A stretch of DNA of 64,000 bases from positions 248,001 to 312,000 of the forward strand of contig NZ_JAMZEK010000004.1 of assembly GCF_024158035.1 (NCBI RefSeq), written 5' to 3'. Positions 35,510 to 43,918 of the stretch are shown here, piece after piece (positions within the stretch are counted from its first letter, which is position 1; every line of letters begins with the position of its first letter). Made by a program: the position numbers and the translations under genes. The DNA is from Dyella lutea (GTDB lineage Bacteria; Pseudomonadota; Gammaproteobacteria; Xanthomonadales; Rhodanobacteraceae). A model generated the notes under the pieces. It made no database searches. It was not told the DNA's origin and saw nothing but the letters and a program-made list of their open reading frames with translations.

Positions 35510-38140
35510 TTAAGGTGTTCCCCCAGCTGCACCAACAGCGACTTGAGGCTGGAGCCGGGTACGCAGTTGTTCGTAAATTGGAATTTGGATGCCTTCTGCC
35601 ACCTCCAGGGTGACAGCCAGGCCATAGGGAATGGCGTCGTCGAGACGTGCCGTTGCGTCCTTCTTGCACGCGATGTGCAGCAAGATGCTGTCGCCGTCTT
35701 GAAATGCAGCGATTTGGTCTGTGCCTTCGAGCACTTCATGCTGCACCGTTCCGCGCAGCACCTGATTGTGATCTCCGTCTTGGCGCGCAAGCTTCAGTGG
35801 CAAAGTGCCCCAGTTATTGGCTGGCGACAGTTCCAGCTTGGCCTCGCGGAAATTCCGGTGATCGGGATTGACGGCGCTAAACCATGCCAGGGTCACCACC
35901 ATTCGACGCCATGCCTGACTGCTGGACAGGCCGGGCGGTAGGGGCAGGCGATATTCGTGGATTTCGTTCTCACGGATTTCGCCGCAGCCCAGCACCGTGC
36001 CGCGCTGCTCTGTACACGCCAGCACACGTTCGATCTGCACTACGCCATAGCCAAGGTAGCGCGCCATCACCTCTTTGAACTGGCGCGAGTTATCTCGCGT
36101 TTTCAGCGCGGCAGTGATGGCCTTGCAGGCTTCATCATCCTGCTTGGCACCATGAACCAGTAGCGCCTTGATGAGTACGGAGACCAACTCCTGCGGAATG
36201 TTGTCTTCGTGTTCCCCGCGCAGAGCATCCAGCACTTCATAAATGCGTGCCGCGCTGCGCGTGGCAAGGGCGGTGGCGTTGCTGGTGCCACGCGTATGGA
36301 CGGTTTGCGACAAAGCGCCAGATTGATTGCTGTCCCAGGCTACTTGCTGTCCCGGCGCTCCGAGTGAGCCATCCAAGGAATATGAGGTTTGGCTATTCAA
36401 TACAGGCGTGCGATACAACTGTCGGCCACCGGGGAACAGGATTTCCGGCTTGACTGAACGACGGAAGCCATGTCCAAGCCGTCCGGCGGGGCTGAACAAC
36501 GCTGCACCGGGCAGCAAATCTGTACGCTGCCCCTGGTAGTAGGTTCCGCCGCTGTCAGCGTGGGTTGCGCCAACCGTGATGGCATTGATGGATTCTGCCG
36601 GGGACAGGATGCGCCGCCCGGATAGCTGGGCCTGAATGCACTTGAGCACATGCTCGACCTTTTGGGGGTCGGCCAAAGCTAGGTAGTCCGTTCCAGACAA
36701 GCCAATGTCGATGGCGTCGTGATAGTTCCCAGCGCTGACGCAGAAAAGCACGCGGTATTTCCACGACAGCCAATCCAGCAGTCTTGCCCAAGGGCTGGGT
36801 GTATGGATGAAGGGGCGTGCGGGGTCGCCGATGGAGAGATTGATGACGCAGACGCTGGGGGCCTGTGCAGACACCGCGCCTTCGCCCTCAAACATCCGCC
36901 GAATCGCGCGCGCGATGCGATCCTCGAAAAATACCTCGTCGGGGACATGCTCGATTCTGTTTCTTGGATCGGAAAGAGGGTCTGGCTGCATGATGGGCAG
37001 CACATACACCAAACGCGACAAGGGCTCGGCTTGGCCGTCGGCCATTTCGCCATGCACCACCAAAGACGCCATTGCCGTGCCGTGCTTTCGTTCGCCCGGT
37101 TGATACTGCGCAGAAAGATTGTCCGGGTCGTCCAGCAGCAAACGGCCCTTCAGTGCCTGATGCTGCACATTGGGCACGCCGTCGAGAATGGCCGCGATGG
37201 GGGGAAGATCAACAACTCCTTCGGCTATTTCCGTATCGACGCCTTCACCATCTTCCGTGACTGCAAGGCTTTGCCCGGTTGGGCGGAAATACATGACGCC
37301 ATGAAACTTGAAGAGCTGGATGTCGGTGTCGTGGCTCTCGGATTCCAGATCGTTCAAAAGCTGCTGGATGCGCTCTGCGGGCAATTCAGCCTTCACCGCG
37401 TGAAAGGCGATTTCTGGCATATCAATGAAGCCGCCCAGCGCCCGGCCACCAGCCGCTTCCAGCAGTGCAGCAACGTCGCGCTCGTTCTGTCTGCGCCTGT
37501 CTTCTGATCGGCGATAGAACAACTCGATCTGAAAATGGATTGCTTGCGCCGGATTGATGGGGTTCAGCAAATCCTGCCAGCGATCCAGCATGCCTGTCTC
37601 GCGCAGCGCCTCTTCAAGCCCCCAACGGCGGATTTGTACGGTCTGGTTGAACACATCGCGCCATTTGGTTTTTCCGCTTGGCAGCGTTTTGTTGTCCCGC
37701 CACTTCTCCCACAGCGAGAGAAGCTCCCGCATTCCTGCTTCGTTGCCGAGCGAGAGGAACATGCGTCCTTTGACGGCCTTGTTCGTGCGTTCCCCTTTGG
37801 AGTTGCGCTCGAAAAAATTCTCATCGGGCAGAATGTCGTCAATATCCCATTCGCCCATCCACTCCAGCCCAATGGCTTCGACAGCCTGCCGAAACTCGTT
37901 GACGCTGCCTGCAATTTCGATCACCAAGACCGTCTCAGGCTCAAAGCCAGCCACGGAGCCGCTGACGCTGGCTTTGTAGCGATCAAAGTCTTGTTGCAGC
38001 GTGGTCAGTTGCGCGCCCAGGCGCGTCACCTGCTTCCCATGTCCGGGAACATGGGGTTGGCTTGTCGGGAAGCCATTTCCTTTGGGTGGTGCGATGGTTT
38101 TTGCCTGCGGAAATACCAGAAGTGGAAGAGAGGTTGCCAT
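35510..38140 (-). CDS. Subtilisin-like (S8) serine protease paired with an AAA+ ATPase
   Basis: The 876-aa cytoplasmic protease has no signal peptide. The first ~310 residues are a non-catalytic domain with a helical start (LGAQLTTLQQDFDRYKASV). The S8 domain follows with D320 (AAILDG), H353 (HGTAMASL), an Asn in SAGNYH and the nucleophile S620 (RGTSNATA). A ~230-aa beta-rich C-terminal domain completes it. The start overlaps the AAA+ stop by one base (TGATG), as for strictly paired subunits. The pair resembles IetAS-type ATPase-subtilase defence modules (family knowledge); here it lies inside a DUF499/PglZ/methyltransferase operon. The substrate is unknown. Confidence 0.87.
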   Translation of the reverse strand: MATSLPLLVFPQAKTIAPPKGNGFPTSQPHVPGHGKQVTRLGAQLTTLQQDFDRYKASVSGSVAGFEPETVLVIEIAGSVNEFRQAVEAIGLEWMGEWDIDDILPDENFFERNSKGERTNKAVKGRMFLSLGNEAGMRELLSLWEKWRDNKTLPSGKTKWRDVFNQTVQIRRWGLEEALRETGMLDRWQDLLNPINPAQAIHFQIELFYRRSEDRRRQNERDVAALLEAAGGRALGGFIDMPEIAFHAVKAELPAERIQQLLNDLESESHDTDIQLFKFHGVMYFRPTGQSLAVTEDGEGVDTEIAEGVVDLPPIAAILDGVPNVQHQALKGRLLLDDPDNLSAQYQPGERKHGTAMASLVVHGEMADGQAEPLSRLVYVLPIMQPDPLSDPRNRIEHVPDEVFFEDRIARAIRRMFEGEGAVSAQAPSVCVINLSIGDPARPFIHTPSPWARLLDWLSWKYRVLFCVSAGNYHDAIDIGLSGTDYLALADPQKVEHVLKCIQAQLSGRRILSPAESINAITVGATHADSGGTYYQGQRTDLLPGAALFSPAGRLGHGFRRSVKPEILFPGGRQLYRTPVLNSQTSYSLDGSLGAPGQQVAWDSNQSGALSQTVHTRGTSNATALATRSAARIYEVLDALRGEHEDNIPQELVSVLIKALLVHGAKQDDEACKAITAALKTRDNSRQFKEVMARYLGYGVVQIERVLACTEQRGTVLGCGEIRENEIHEYRLPLPPGLSSSQAWRRMVVTLAWFSAVNPDHRNFREAKLELSPANNWGTLPLKLARQDGDHNQVLRGTVQHEVLEGTDQIAAFQDGDSILLHIACKKDATARLDDAIPYGLAVTLEVAEGIQIPIYEQLRTRLQPQVAVGAAGGTP

Positions 38141-39168
38141 CAGCGGTTCGCCCCCTCTTCAGTCACATCGTCAGCGGCCTCTATGCGCTTTTTTGCGGCT
38201 GGCTTCAGGCGGCCTTTCCACTGTTCCAGCTTCAGCTTGGTAATTTGTTGGGCGTTTTCCGTTTTCATGTCGAGCACGGCACGACGAACGACACCCAAAC
38301 AAAACTCTTCGACCTCTGCAAAATTCAGCCCCAGCAGGTGCTTCGCCAACGTTTCGGGTTCATAGCCGAATTTCACGCCGCATCGCTCGCCAATGGAGGC
38401 GATGTATTGCGTCAGTTGCTCACGAGTCGGAATCGCCAGTTCGATACGCAGCTGAAAGCGCCGCCAGACGGCCTTGTCCAACAGCTCTGGATGGTTGCTG
38501 GCTGCAACGACCACGACGTAGTCGGGCATTTCATCCAGTTGCATCAGCAAGGTGCTGACGACGCGCTTTATTTCTCCCGTTTCATGGGTGTCGCCGCGCT
38601 CCTTGCCCAGCGTTTCAAATTCGTCGAAGAACAGAACGCAACGCTGCGTTCTAGCGTAGTCCATCACGCTCTTCAAGCGGCTGGAGGTCTCGCCCAGATA
38701 GCTGCCAACCAAGGTTTCGTAGCGAATGACGATTAGCGGGTACATCAGCTCGAATGCCAGCGCCTCTGCCAAGGTTGTTTTCCCATTGCCTGGCGGGCCA
38801 GCGAGCAAGACGCGGTTTCTGGCGCGCAGATTGTGGGCGTGTAGCAACTCTGCTCGATGCTGTTCCTCCACCAGCTCTTGTATCTGCGCCCTGATTTTTT
38901 CTGGCAATACCAGACTTTGCAGGTTGCGCTCAGGCGTGATTTCGTAAAACAGGTCTTTGTGCGGGCTGTTGCCCATCACCTTGCCAACCGGCGGGCGTGC
39001 AGTCTGAAGGGCACTGGGCTGCAATGCCTTGGCGAGCCGCTCCGCAAGCAGCCGGTGCCCCTTCTGCTTCTCCTCCTGGATCAGCCCTTCAGCCGCTTTG
39101 CGAAAGGCAAGCTGATCCCCGCTGGTCGCGGTTTTGACCAGATCAACCAATAAATCAGCTTGTGCCAT
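38140..39168 (-). CDS. AAA+ ATPase partner of the S8 protease
   Basis: The 342-aa AAA+ protein has an N-terminal helical region (~1-95), Walker A GPPGNGKTT (124-132), a pore-like YETLVGSYLGETSSRL segment, Walker B VLFFDE (178-183), sensor 1 VVVVAASNHPELLD, and arginine fingers in VWRRFQLRIEL. It resembles the classic-clade ATPases that accompany subtilases in IetAS-like systems. It probably remodels or feeds substrates to the protease, or senses infection. A CGGAG lies 10 bases before the ATG in the short gap after the PglZ-like gene. Confidence 0.87.
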   Translation of the reverse strand: MAQADLLVDLVKTATSGDQLAFRKAAEGLIQEEKQKGHRLLAERLAKALQPSALQTARPPVGKVMGNSPHKDLFYEITPERNLQSLVLPEKIRAQIQELVEEQHRAELLHAHNLRARNRVLLAGPPGNGKTTLAEALAFELMYPLIVIRYETLVGSYLGETSSRLKSVMDYARTQRCVLFFDEFETLGKERGDTHETGEIKRVVSTLLMQLDEMPDYVVVVAASNHPELLDKAVWRRFQLRIELAIPTREQLTQYIASIGERCGVKFGYEPETLAKHLLGLNFAEVEEFCLGVVRRAVLDMKTENAQQITKLKLEQWKGRLKPAAKKRIEAADDVTEEGANR

Positions 39169-39192
39169 TAGCCCATGCTCCGAAAAATATGC

Positions 39193-40194
39193 TCATCTGC
39201 TTATCTCAATCCAAGGCGACAGCACTTCCAGCAGCGACAAGCCGCCATGCGTGAGCGTCGGGTAGCCGCCTTGGCTGCGCCACTTCCTGCGGCCCAAGGC
39301 CAACAGGTGCGCGCCGTGGGGGCTGTTTATCTGCAATGCCACGGGCGGCACGAAGGGGCCGCAATCGTTTTGCGTGAGGCCGGTGCCCGCCTTGTTGCGC
39401 CCGCTGGAAAAGGTCTGCTTGAGGAACTGGCCGACCTCGCCATCCGCATCAGGGAAGTAGCCGGTGGCCGCGTAGCCGTGGTCAGATGTGATGACCAGCC
39501 GCCGTCCGGTGGCAAGGCGTTCGACGAAGGCCCAGAAATCGTCACTGTTCAGTTGCTCGGCAACGTCCCTCGTGAGCGGCTCCAGCCCCTGGCCTTGGCC
39601 CGCAATGTCGTGCAGCTTGGCGTCGGGCCAGTGGTGCCAAAAGATCTGGTTCGGCGCGCTGCTGATCAGGGCTTTGCAGTCCTCCCACGGCAAGTCCACG
39701 GTTTCGGTATTGGCGGCTTGCAGTTTGTGCGCAAGGCCGCCACCGTTGTTCTGGAGCTTGCTGCGGCTACTGAAGCCGAGCGCACGGGCAAACTCGTCGG
39801 TTTCGCCGGGCAGTTCGGAGGCGCAGGCAGCGACCTCGTGCGTGGTGAAATCGCGCTCCTTCGCGCCCTGCAACAGCCACGGCAGCTCGCGCAGGGAAAG
39901 GCCGTCGAGGATCAACACTGCCTTGGCGCTGAAGGGCTCGACCCACCAGCGCACCAAGCGATCCGAGGTGCGCTCCACGCTGTCGCCGAAGGCTCGCCAC
40001 AAATCCCAGCCGCTGGAGGAGAGGAACAAATCCAGTGCACCGATCTCGCGGTCGCGCTTGACGACCTCGCTGGGCGCATTGCCTGTGGCCAGCGGTTTGC
40101 TGGCAATTTCGACCGCGTGGCCGACGATGACGCGCCAAGCATCGGCGTCGGAGCCTTGGGTCAGTGCCTGCAAGGCGCTGGCGGTCAGTGCCAT
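39193..40194 (-). CDS. PglZ-like alkaline-phosphatase-superfamily protein
   Basis: The 333-aa protein shows the PglZ-domain hallmarks: KAVLILDGLSLRELPWLL (metal-binding Asp strand), RLVITSDHGYAATG (the DHG metal ligand motif) and LTHGGLSLLEVLSPWIEI (HGG motif). PglZ is a core BREX component of uncertain enzymology. This protein is much shorter than BREX PglZ (>800 aa), so it is mostly the phosphatase-like domain. Its start overlaps the DUF499 stop by one base, the same ATPase-PglZ adjacency as BrxC/PglY-PglZ operons. Confidence 0.82.
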   Translation of the reverse strand: MALTASALQALTQGSDADAWRVIVGHAVEIASKPLATGNAPSEVVKRDREIGALDLFLSSSGWDLWRAFGDSVERTSDRLVRWWVEPFSAKAVLILDGLSLRELPWLLQGAKERDFTTHEVAACASELPGETDEFARALGFSSRSKLQNNGGGLAHKLQAANTETVDLPWEDCKALISSAPNQIFWHHWPDAKLHDIAGQGQGLEPLTRDVAEQLNSDDFWAFVERLATGRRLVITSDHGYAATGYFPDADGEVGQFLKQTFSSGRNKAGTGLTQNDCGPFVPPVALQINSPHGAHLLALGRRKWRSQGGYPTLTHGGLSLLEVLSPWIEISR

Positions 40195-42923
40195 CAGTCG
40201 TCCTCCTTCTCAAGGTTCAGCTCGAAGGTCATGCCTTCGGGCAGCTTCTTGAGTAGTTCCTTGAGCTGCGCACCGGTGGCGGCAGAGACCTTGATGGACA
40301 CCTCCGCCACCTTGGTGGCCGGGCCGATGCCCCAACCCTCGATCTTGCCGATCAGGTTCAGCGGCGATGTAGCCGGGTTCGACAGCGGCGTGCGCGGCCT
40401 GGCGGCGCCGCCGTCACCGCCAAAGATGCCTCCGCCGGGCGTGGGGGCTGGTGTGGGAATGGACGAACCGCCCGGTATGGGTTCGGACACACCCGGTGCA
40501 GGGGCCGCGCCATCACCTGACACACTACCCGGTGCTGGTGCGGGCGGCGTAGAGCCACCCGTTGCGGGCACTGCCGATGGCAGCATCACGAATACGTCGT
40601 CGAGGTGGCGACCCGTGAGCGAGAGCTTGGGACGCAGTCGCCGCCACGCGGTGTCCTCGTCCTCGCCGGGGTTCGTCTGCAGGTACTCCATGCCGCGCAC
40701 GTTGATGGCGATCTTGCCCTTTGAGCACAGGCGCAGCAGGCTTTCCTTCATCGCCGTTTCGCCCAGCCAAGGGATGCAATCCTGCCCGGCCGGGCGCGGC
40801 TCTTGCAGTTCGCGCAGCAACTTGCCGACTGATTCGTTGTTGCTGGCGTATACGAGCACCAGATCCTCGAAGTCCTCTGGCACGAACAGGTCGCCTTTTA
40901 GCGCCTCTTCGATGGCTTCGGGGATCTGCGAGCCCTGCTTGTCGAGACGCTCGACGCTGAATTTGCACTGCGCGGGGTCGGCGAAGTTCCAGCGTTGCAG
41001 GATGGCGAAGCGGTCGAAGCGCTTTTTGAGGTTGTCGCGCAGGGTGTTCTCGAATTCCTTGTGCAGCTTTTTGTATTCGGGGTTCTGGCCGCTCCATTCC
41101 TGCGCCTTCATTTCGGCGCGGGCGAGGATGAGCAGGTCGCGATCCATGAAGGAGTTGGTACTACCCGCGCGCGGCAGCAGGAAGCGCACGGTGTTGCGGC
41201 GCTTCTGCAACTGGTCTTTGAGCCAGCGGCCTAGCGTGGCGTCGAGCTTGTCGGCTTCCTCGGGCAGCACGAGGATGGGCAGGCGGTCATCCCATTTGTC
41301 GGGCTGCTCGGCTTCATCGAGCGTCGTCCACGGATCGTTGACCCACGACTTGGGCAGTGCGATCACGCGGAAGGTCTTGGCGACCTCGTCGCTGCCGCCG
41401 ATGACATAGCGCACTTGCTTGGCGAGCTGCGCCTGATCTGCGCCGTCGGCGAACAGCTTGTCGTTGCGCGCGTAGGCCATGAGCTTGGCGCGCGGGTTCT
41501 CTTCCTCGCGGAAGATCAGCTTGGTGCCTTCCTGATGGATGTTGAAGCTGTTCTCGACGATGGTCGCCAGCTCGACCTGGAAGGCGTTGTCGTCCACCGG
41601 CTTGTCACGGGTGATGTCCAGTTGCAGCGTGGCGGGATCGGCTCCGGCAAGGTTGCCCACGGCAATCGATCGCAGCCACAGTGCACCGATGATTTCTTGC
41701 AGGTGTGGCGCGACGCTGGCGTGGTCGTGCCGCGCTTCCTGCACCGAGATGATGTTCTGCTGCGCCTTCTCGCGCAGCGTGCGGTGGTGCTGGTTGGCGA
41801 CGGCTTCGAGCAGTGCGCCGATGCCCGAGGTGTCGTCGTCAAGCCGGAAGTCGGCAGCGGTGAGCACGGGCACGGCCTCGCCACGGCTCTTGTAGAGGTT
41901 GGCGAGGATGCGAATCAGGTCGCGCGTTTCCTGCGCATCGGTGGCGATGAGCACCTGTTCTTCGAGCAGGCGCAGCAGGTGCGGCGCGTAGGGCCACGAT
42001 TCGGTGAACTCCCGGCGCTTGCGCTCCTGCTCGGCGGACGGCACGTCTAGCAGGCGGAAGGATTCTGCGACGTGCTGCGCGACCAGCGATTCGATGGTGC
42101 CATCGGCGATCTGCAAGCGGTTGTCGAACAGACGGTGCAGCAGCATGCGGCGGCGGTCCTGCTGGATGCGCTCGGCACTGCCGCCTGCCTTGAAGTCGAT
42201 GGCGATCGGGTTGACGCGATGTACCTGCTGGTAGGCGTCGCTGCCGCCGTTGCGCACCGAGATAACCAATACCAGCAGATCGGGGCGCTCTTTGGCGATC
42301 TCCGAAAGAATCTGGATGAAGTTGAATGCCCAGTTCTTCCACGGGTACTGCTTGGTGTTGGTTAGACCGTCGTACCACGTCTGGAATTCGTCCAGCAGCA
42401 GCATCGTCGGCTTGTTCTCCAGCAACTCGATGATGAGCTTGTCGGACGGGATTTCGGTCTTGGACGCGCCCTGGCCGTCCCACTTACCCTGGATGAAGGT
42501 GCCGTGCGGATGGTTCTCGAACAGCACGTCCCACAGAAATTTATAGCGGTGGCGATGCAGGCTCTCGCCGATGACGTGCATTCCGTCGCGCAGGGCGATC
42601 TTGCCAATGCTGGCGTCGGCAAGCGTGGTTGCCCATGCATTGAGCCATGAGCTGGTCGAGGACGGGTCGGTCACCGCGTGGTAGAGCGCGGCCATCAAGT
42701 GCGACTTGCCGAGGCCGCGTTCGCCGATCACGACCACGGGGCGGCCCTGGTTGGGGCCAACGGCCTCGATGCCTTTCAGCAGGTCGTGCGTCGGATAGGT
42801 GATCTCCAGAAACTCTTTGGCTGCAATCTGGGTCGCGCCGGTCTTCTGATCGTTGGACAGCTCGATGGCTGTGCCCTTGAGGCGCTTGCCCCGGAATTCT
42901 TCTCGTAGCGTCAGTCCAAGCAT
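40194..42923 (-). CDS. DUF499 P-loop ATPase (BrxC/PglY-like)
   Basis: The 909-aa ATPase belongs to the DUF499 family: Walker A GERGLGKSH (67-75), Walker B TMLLLDE (173-179) followed by FQTWYDGL, then long helical domains. A Pro/Gly/Ala-rich linker (~740-790) precedes a ~85-aa C-terminal domain. DUF499 proteins are the large ATPases of several methyltransferase-linked defence loci and resemble BrxC/PglY. It is the first gene of the operon. I start at the ATG at 42923, where family-like sequence begins; in-frame sequence continues upstream to 43073. Confidence 0.85.
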   Translation of the reverse strand: MLGLTLREEFRGKRLKGTAIELSNDQKTGATQIAAKEFLEITYPTHDLLKGIEAVGPNQGRPVVVIGERGLGKSHLMAALYHAVTDPSSTSSWLNAWATTLADASIGKIALRDGMHVIGESLHRHRYKFLWDVLFENHPHGTFIQGKWDGQGASKTEIPSDKLIIELLENKPTMLLLDEFQTWYDGLTNTKQYPWKNWAFNFIQILSEIAKERPDLLVLVISVRNGGSDAYQQVHRVNPIAIDFKAGGSAERIQQDRRRMLLHRLFDNRLQIADGTIESLVAQHVAESFRLLDVPSAEQERKRREFTESWPYAPHLLRLLEEQVLIATDAQETRDLIRILANLYKSRGEAVPVLTAADFRLDDDTSGIGALLEAVANQHHRTLREKAQQNIISVQEARHDHASVAPHLQEIIGALWLRSIAVGNLAGADPATLQLDITRDKPVDDNAFQVELATIVENSFNIHQEGTKLIFREEENPRAKLMAYARNDKLFADGADQAQLAKQVRYVIGGSDEVAKTFRVIALPKSWVNDPWTTLDEAEQPDKWDDRLPILVLPEEADKLDATLGRWLKDQLQKRRNTVRFLLPRAGSTNSFMDRDLLILARAEMKAQEWSGQNPEYKKLHKEFENTLRDNLKKRFDRFAILQRWNFADPAQCKFSVERLDKQGSQIPEAIEEALKGDLFVPEDFEDLVLVYASNNESVGKLLRELQEPRPAGQDCIPWLGETAMKESLLRLCSKGKIAINVRGMEYLQTNPGEDEDTAWRRLRPKLSLTGRHLDDVFVMLPSAVPATGGSTPPAPAPGSVSGDGAAPAPGVSEPIPGGSSIPTPAPTPGGGIFGGDGGAARPRTPLSNPATSPLNLIGKIEGWGIGPATKVAEVSIKVSAATGAQLKELLKKLPEGMTFELNLEKEDD

Positions 42924-43385
42924 TTCCGGTCGGTCCCCTGGTTCGATGTGCCAATCTTTTTTGCGCTTCCAAACACTCTTAGCCGCGATCCTGTGGCCTG
43001 GAGCGCGGCACCCTCTTCGTGATGATTTGCGACCAGAGACCGTGTGAATGCCCCAAGGCGTGTCAGGGTCCATCTGGCCTGAGGTCGGAATGAACGGTCA
43101 TCCTCAGTGGGCGCAATCCTATGCGGCGGGGTGCTCGACCCTACAAGTCTTACAGAATACGCGCGGCTTGGGGACCACTGATAAGGCCTCAAGGCATGTA
43201 GCGTTCGTCATGCTTGGCACCCGCCCGCAGGAGCAGACCAAAGAGCCAGTCATCCCCGCAACGGAGCATGTTTCTGCCGTTCGGACGAATACCGGAGCAG
43301 GAGGGAGCAAGAAAGGCCGACGTGAATGAACCGAGGAAGGTCGAGGGACAGCCTAGAGACCGTCCCTCGAGACTGCGGCTTGCGA
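42924..43385. promoter_or_regulatory. Leader/promoter region of the defence operon
   Basis: These 462 bases hold no convincing gene. Only the DUF499 frame stays open leftward from 43073, with no ribosome site or family similarity. The promoter of the eight-gene operon must lie here or upstream of the small gene at 43598, but I cannot identify a -35/-10 pair with confidence. No long dyad was noticed. Confidence 0.4.
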
Positions 43386-43598
43386 TCAGCTCAAGAAATG
43401 CACGGCTTCTTCGCGGTCGATGTGCCGAATGACCACGCAGTCCTCGGACGCCACACCGCTGGCCTCGGCGACGCTGACGAGCTCACGATAGGCTTGTTCG
43501 GCCGTGTCGTATCCGAAGCGCAGCGTCTGATAGTGCGCTGCATCGCTGGCGGGATCGGGGAAGGTCACGTGGCTGATAGCGTAGGGTCCAGGGATCAC
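43386..43598 (-). CDS. Small hypothetical protein upstream of the defence operon
   Basis: The 70-aa protein begins VIPGPYAISHVTFPDP at a GTG and ends HIDREEAVHFLS. The start is fixed by a perfect AAGGAGG (43604-43610, minus strand) five bases upstream; longer in-frame starts would run through it. It looks like a small alpha/beta protein of about 70 residues with an AEQAYRELVSVAEASG helix. It is not recognised. It has the same orientation as the defence operon, 462 bases ahead of it, and lies next to the right attachment end. Confidence 0.6.
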   Translation of the reverse strand: MIPGPYAISHVTFPDPASDAAHYQTLRFGYDTAEQAYRELVSVAEASGVASEDCVVIRHIDREEAVHFLS

Positions 43599-43810
43599 AA
43601 AGGCCTCCTTGAAAGGGATGGAAAGGACGTGAGCTTGCAAGCGTGGCGGCTCATCGGCTGAGACGCGGTGGCGGCCACGCAAGAAATCACGGGAGGCGCA
43701 TCCTACGCATCTCGCGCGCGTTGAAAAGAGGGGAGGTCGCAGTGAGGTCGGATGAGGTCGCGGCGAGGTGTGCGCGTGTCCGGAAAGAGGGTGAAGGAGC
43801 CCCGTGCCAA

Positions 43811-43831
43811 TGGGTAGCCCGATGGGTAGCT
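43811..43831. promoter_or_regulatory. Integrase arm-type sites, right end
   Basis: TGGGTAGCC (43811-43819) and TGGGTAGCT (43823-43831) have the same 9-mer core and 12-bp period as the left-end sites at 22464-22484. Confidence 0.6.
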
Positions 43832-43877
43832 AGAAAGAGCAATGGCCTGGAACCCTGTGCTGCATAAGGGTTCTTAT

Positions 43878-43906
43878 AGTCCTACCAGGATTACCGCGCC
43901 GTCTGA
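43878..43906 (+). pseudogene. attR and displaced 3' end of the DUF6165 gene
   Basis: AGTCCTACCAGGATTACCGC (43878-43897) is the right attachment repeat. Read in the DUF6165 frame it continues GCC GTC TGA (43898-43906), encoding the pre-integration ending SYQDYRAV-stop. An in-frame TAG immediately precedes it. This is the orphaned tail left by recombination. Confidence 0.8.
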
Positions 43907-43918
43907 TCGATTCGAGTC

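Larger units (their letters stand above)
22334..43897. mobile_element. Integrative genomic island (~21.6 kb) carrying a defence operon
   Basis: The element is bounded by 20-base direct repeats at 22334-22353 and 43878-43897 that differ at one base. The integrase gene is next to the left end, integrase-arm-like 9-mers lie inside both ends, and the outer copy at the right contains the displaced 3' codons of the interrupted DUF6165 gene. Hand counts of a few 60-base lines give about 55-67% GC inside and ~45-57% in one patch, whereas flanking core genes are visibly richer. No relaxase, type IV secretion or phage structural genes are present, so it is a non-self-transmissible or helper-mobilised element. 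Confidence 0.85.

Noticed and set aside
36719..37507. Rightward open frame (262 aa) inside the S8 protease region
   Set aside because: No ribosome site or domain; the protease triad on the other strand is intact.
27136..42923. Calling the operon canonical BREX or DISARM
   Set aside because: No BrxA, BrxB, BrxL or standard PglX, and no DrmA/DrmB (DUF1998) or DrmC are present; only similar parts are.
22334..43897. Integrative conjugative element or prophage
   Set aside because: No relaxase, coupling protein, type IV secretion, capsid, terminase or tail genes are visible.
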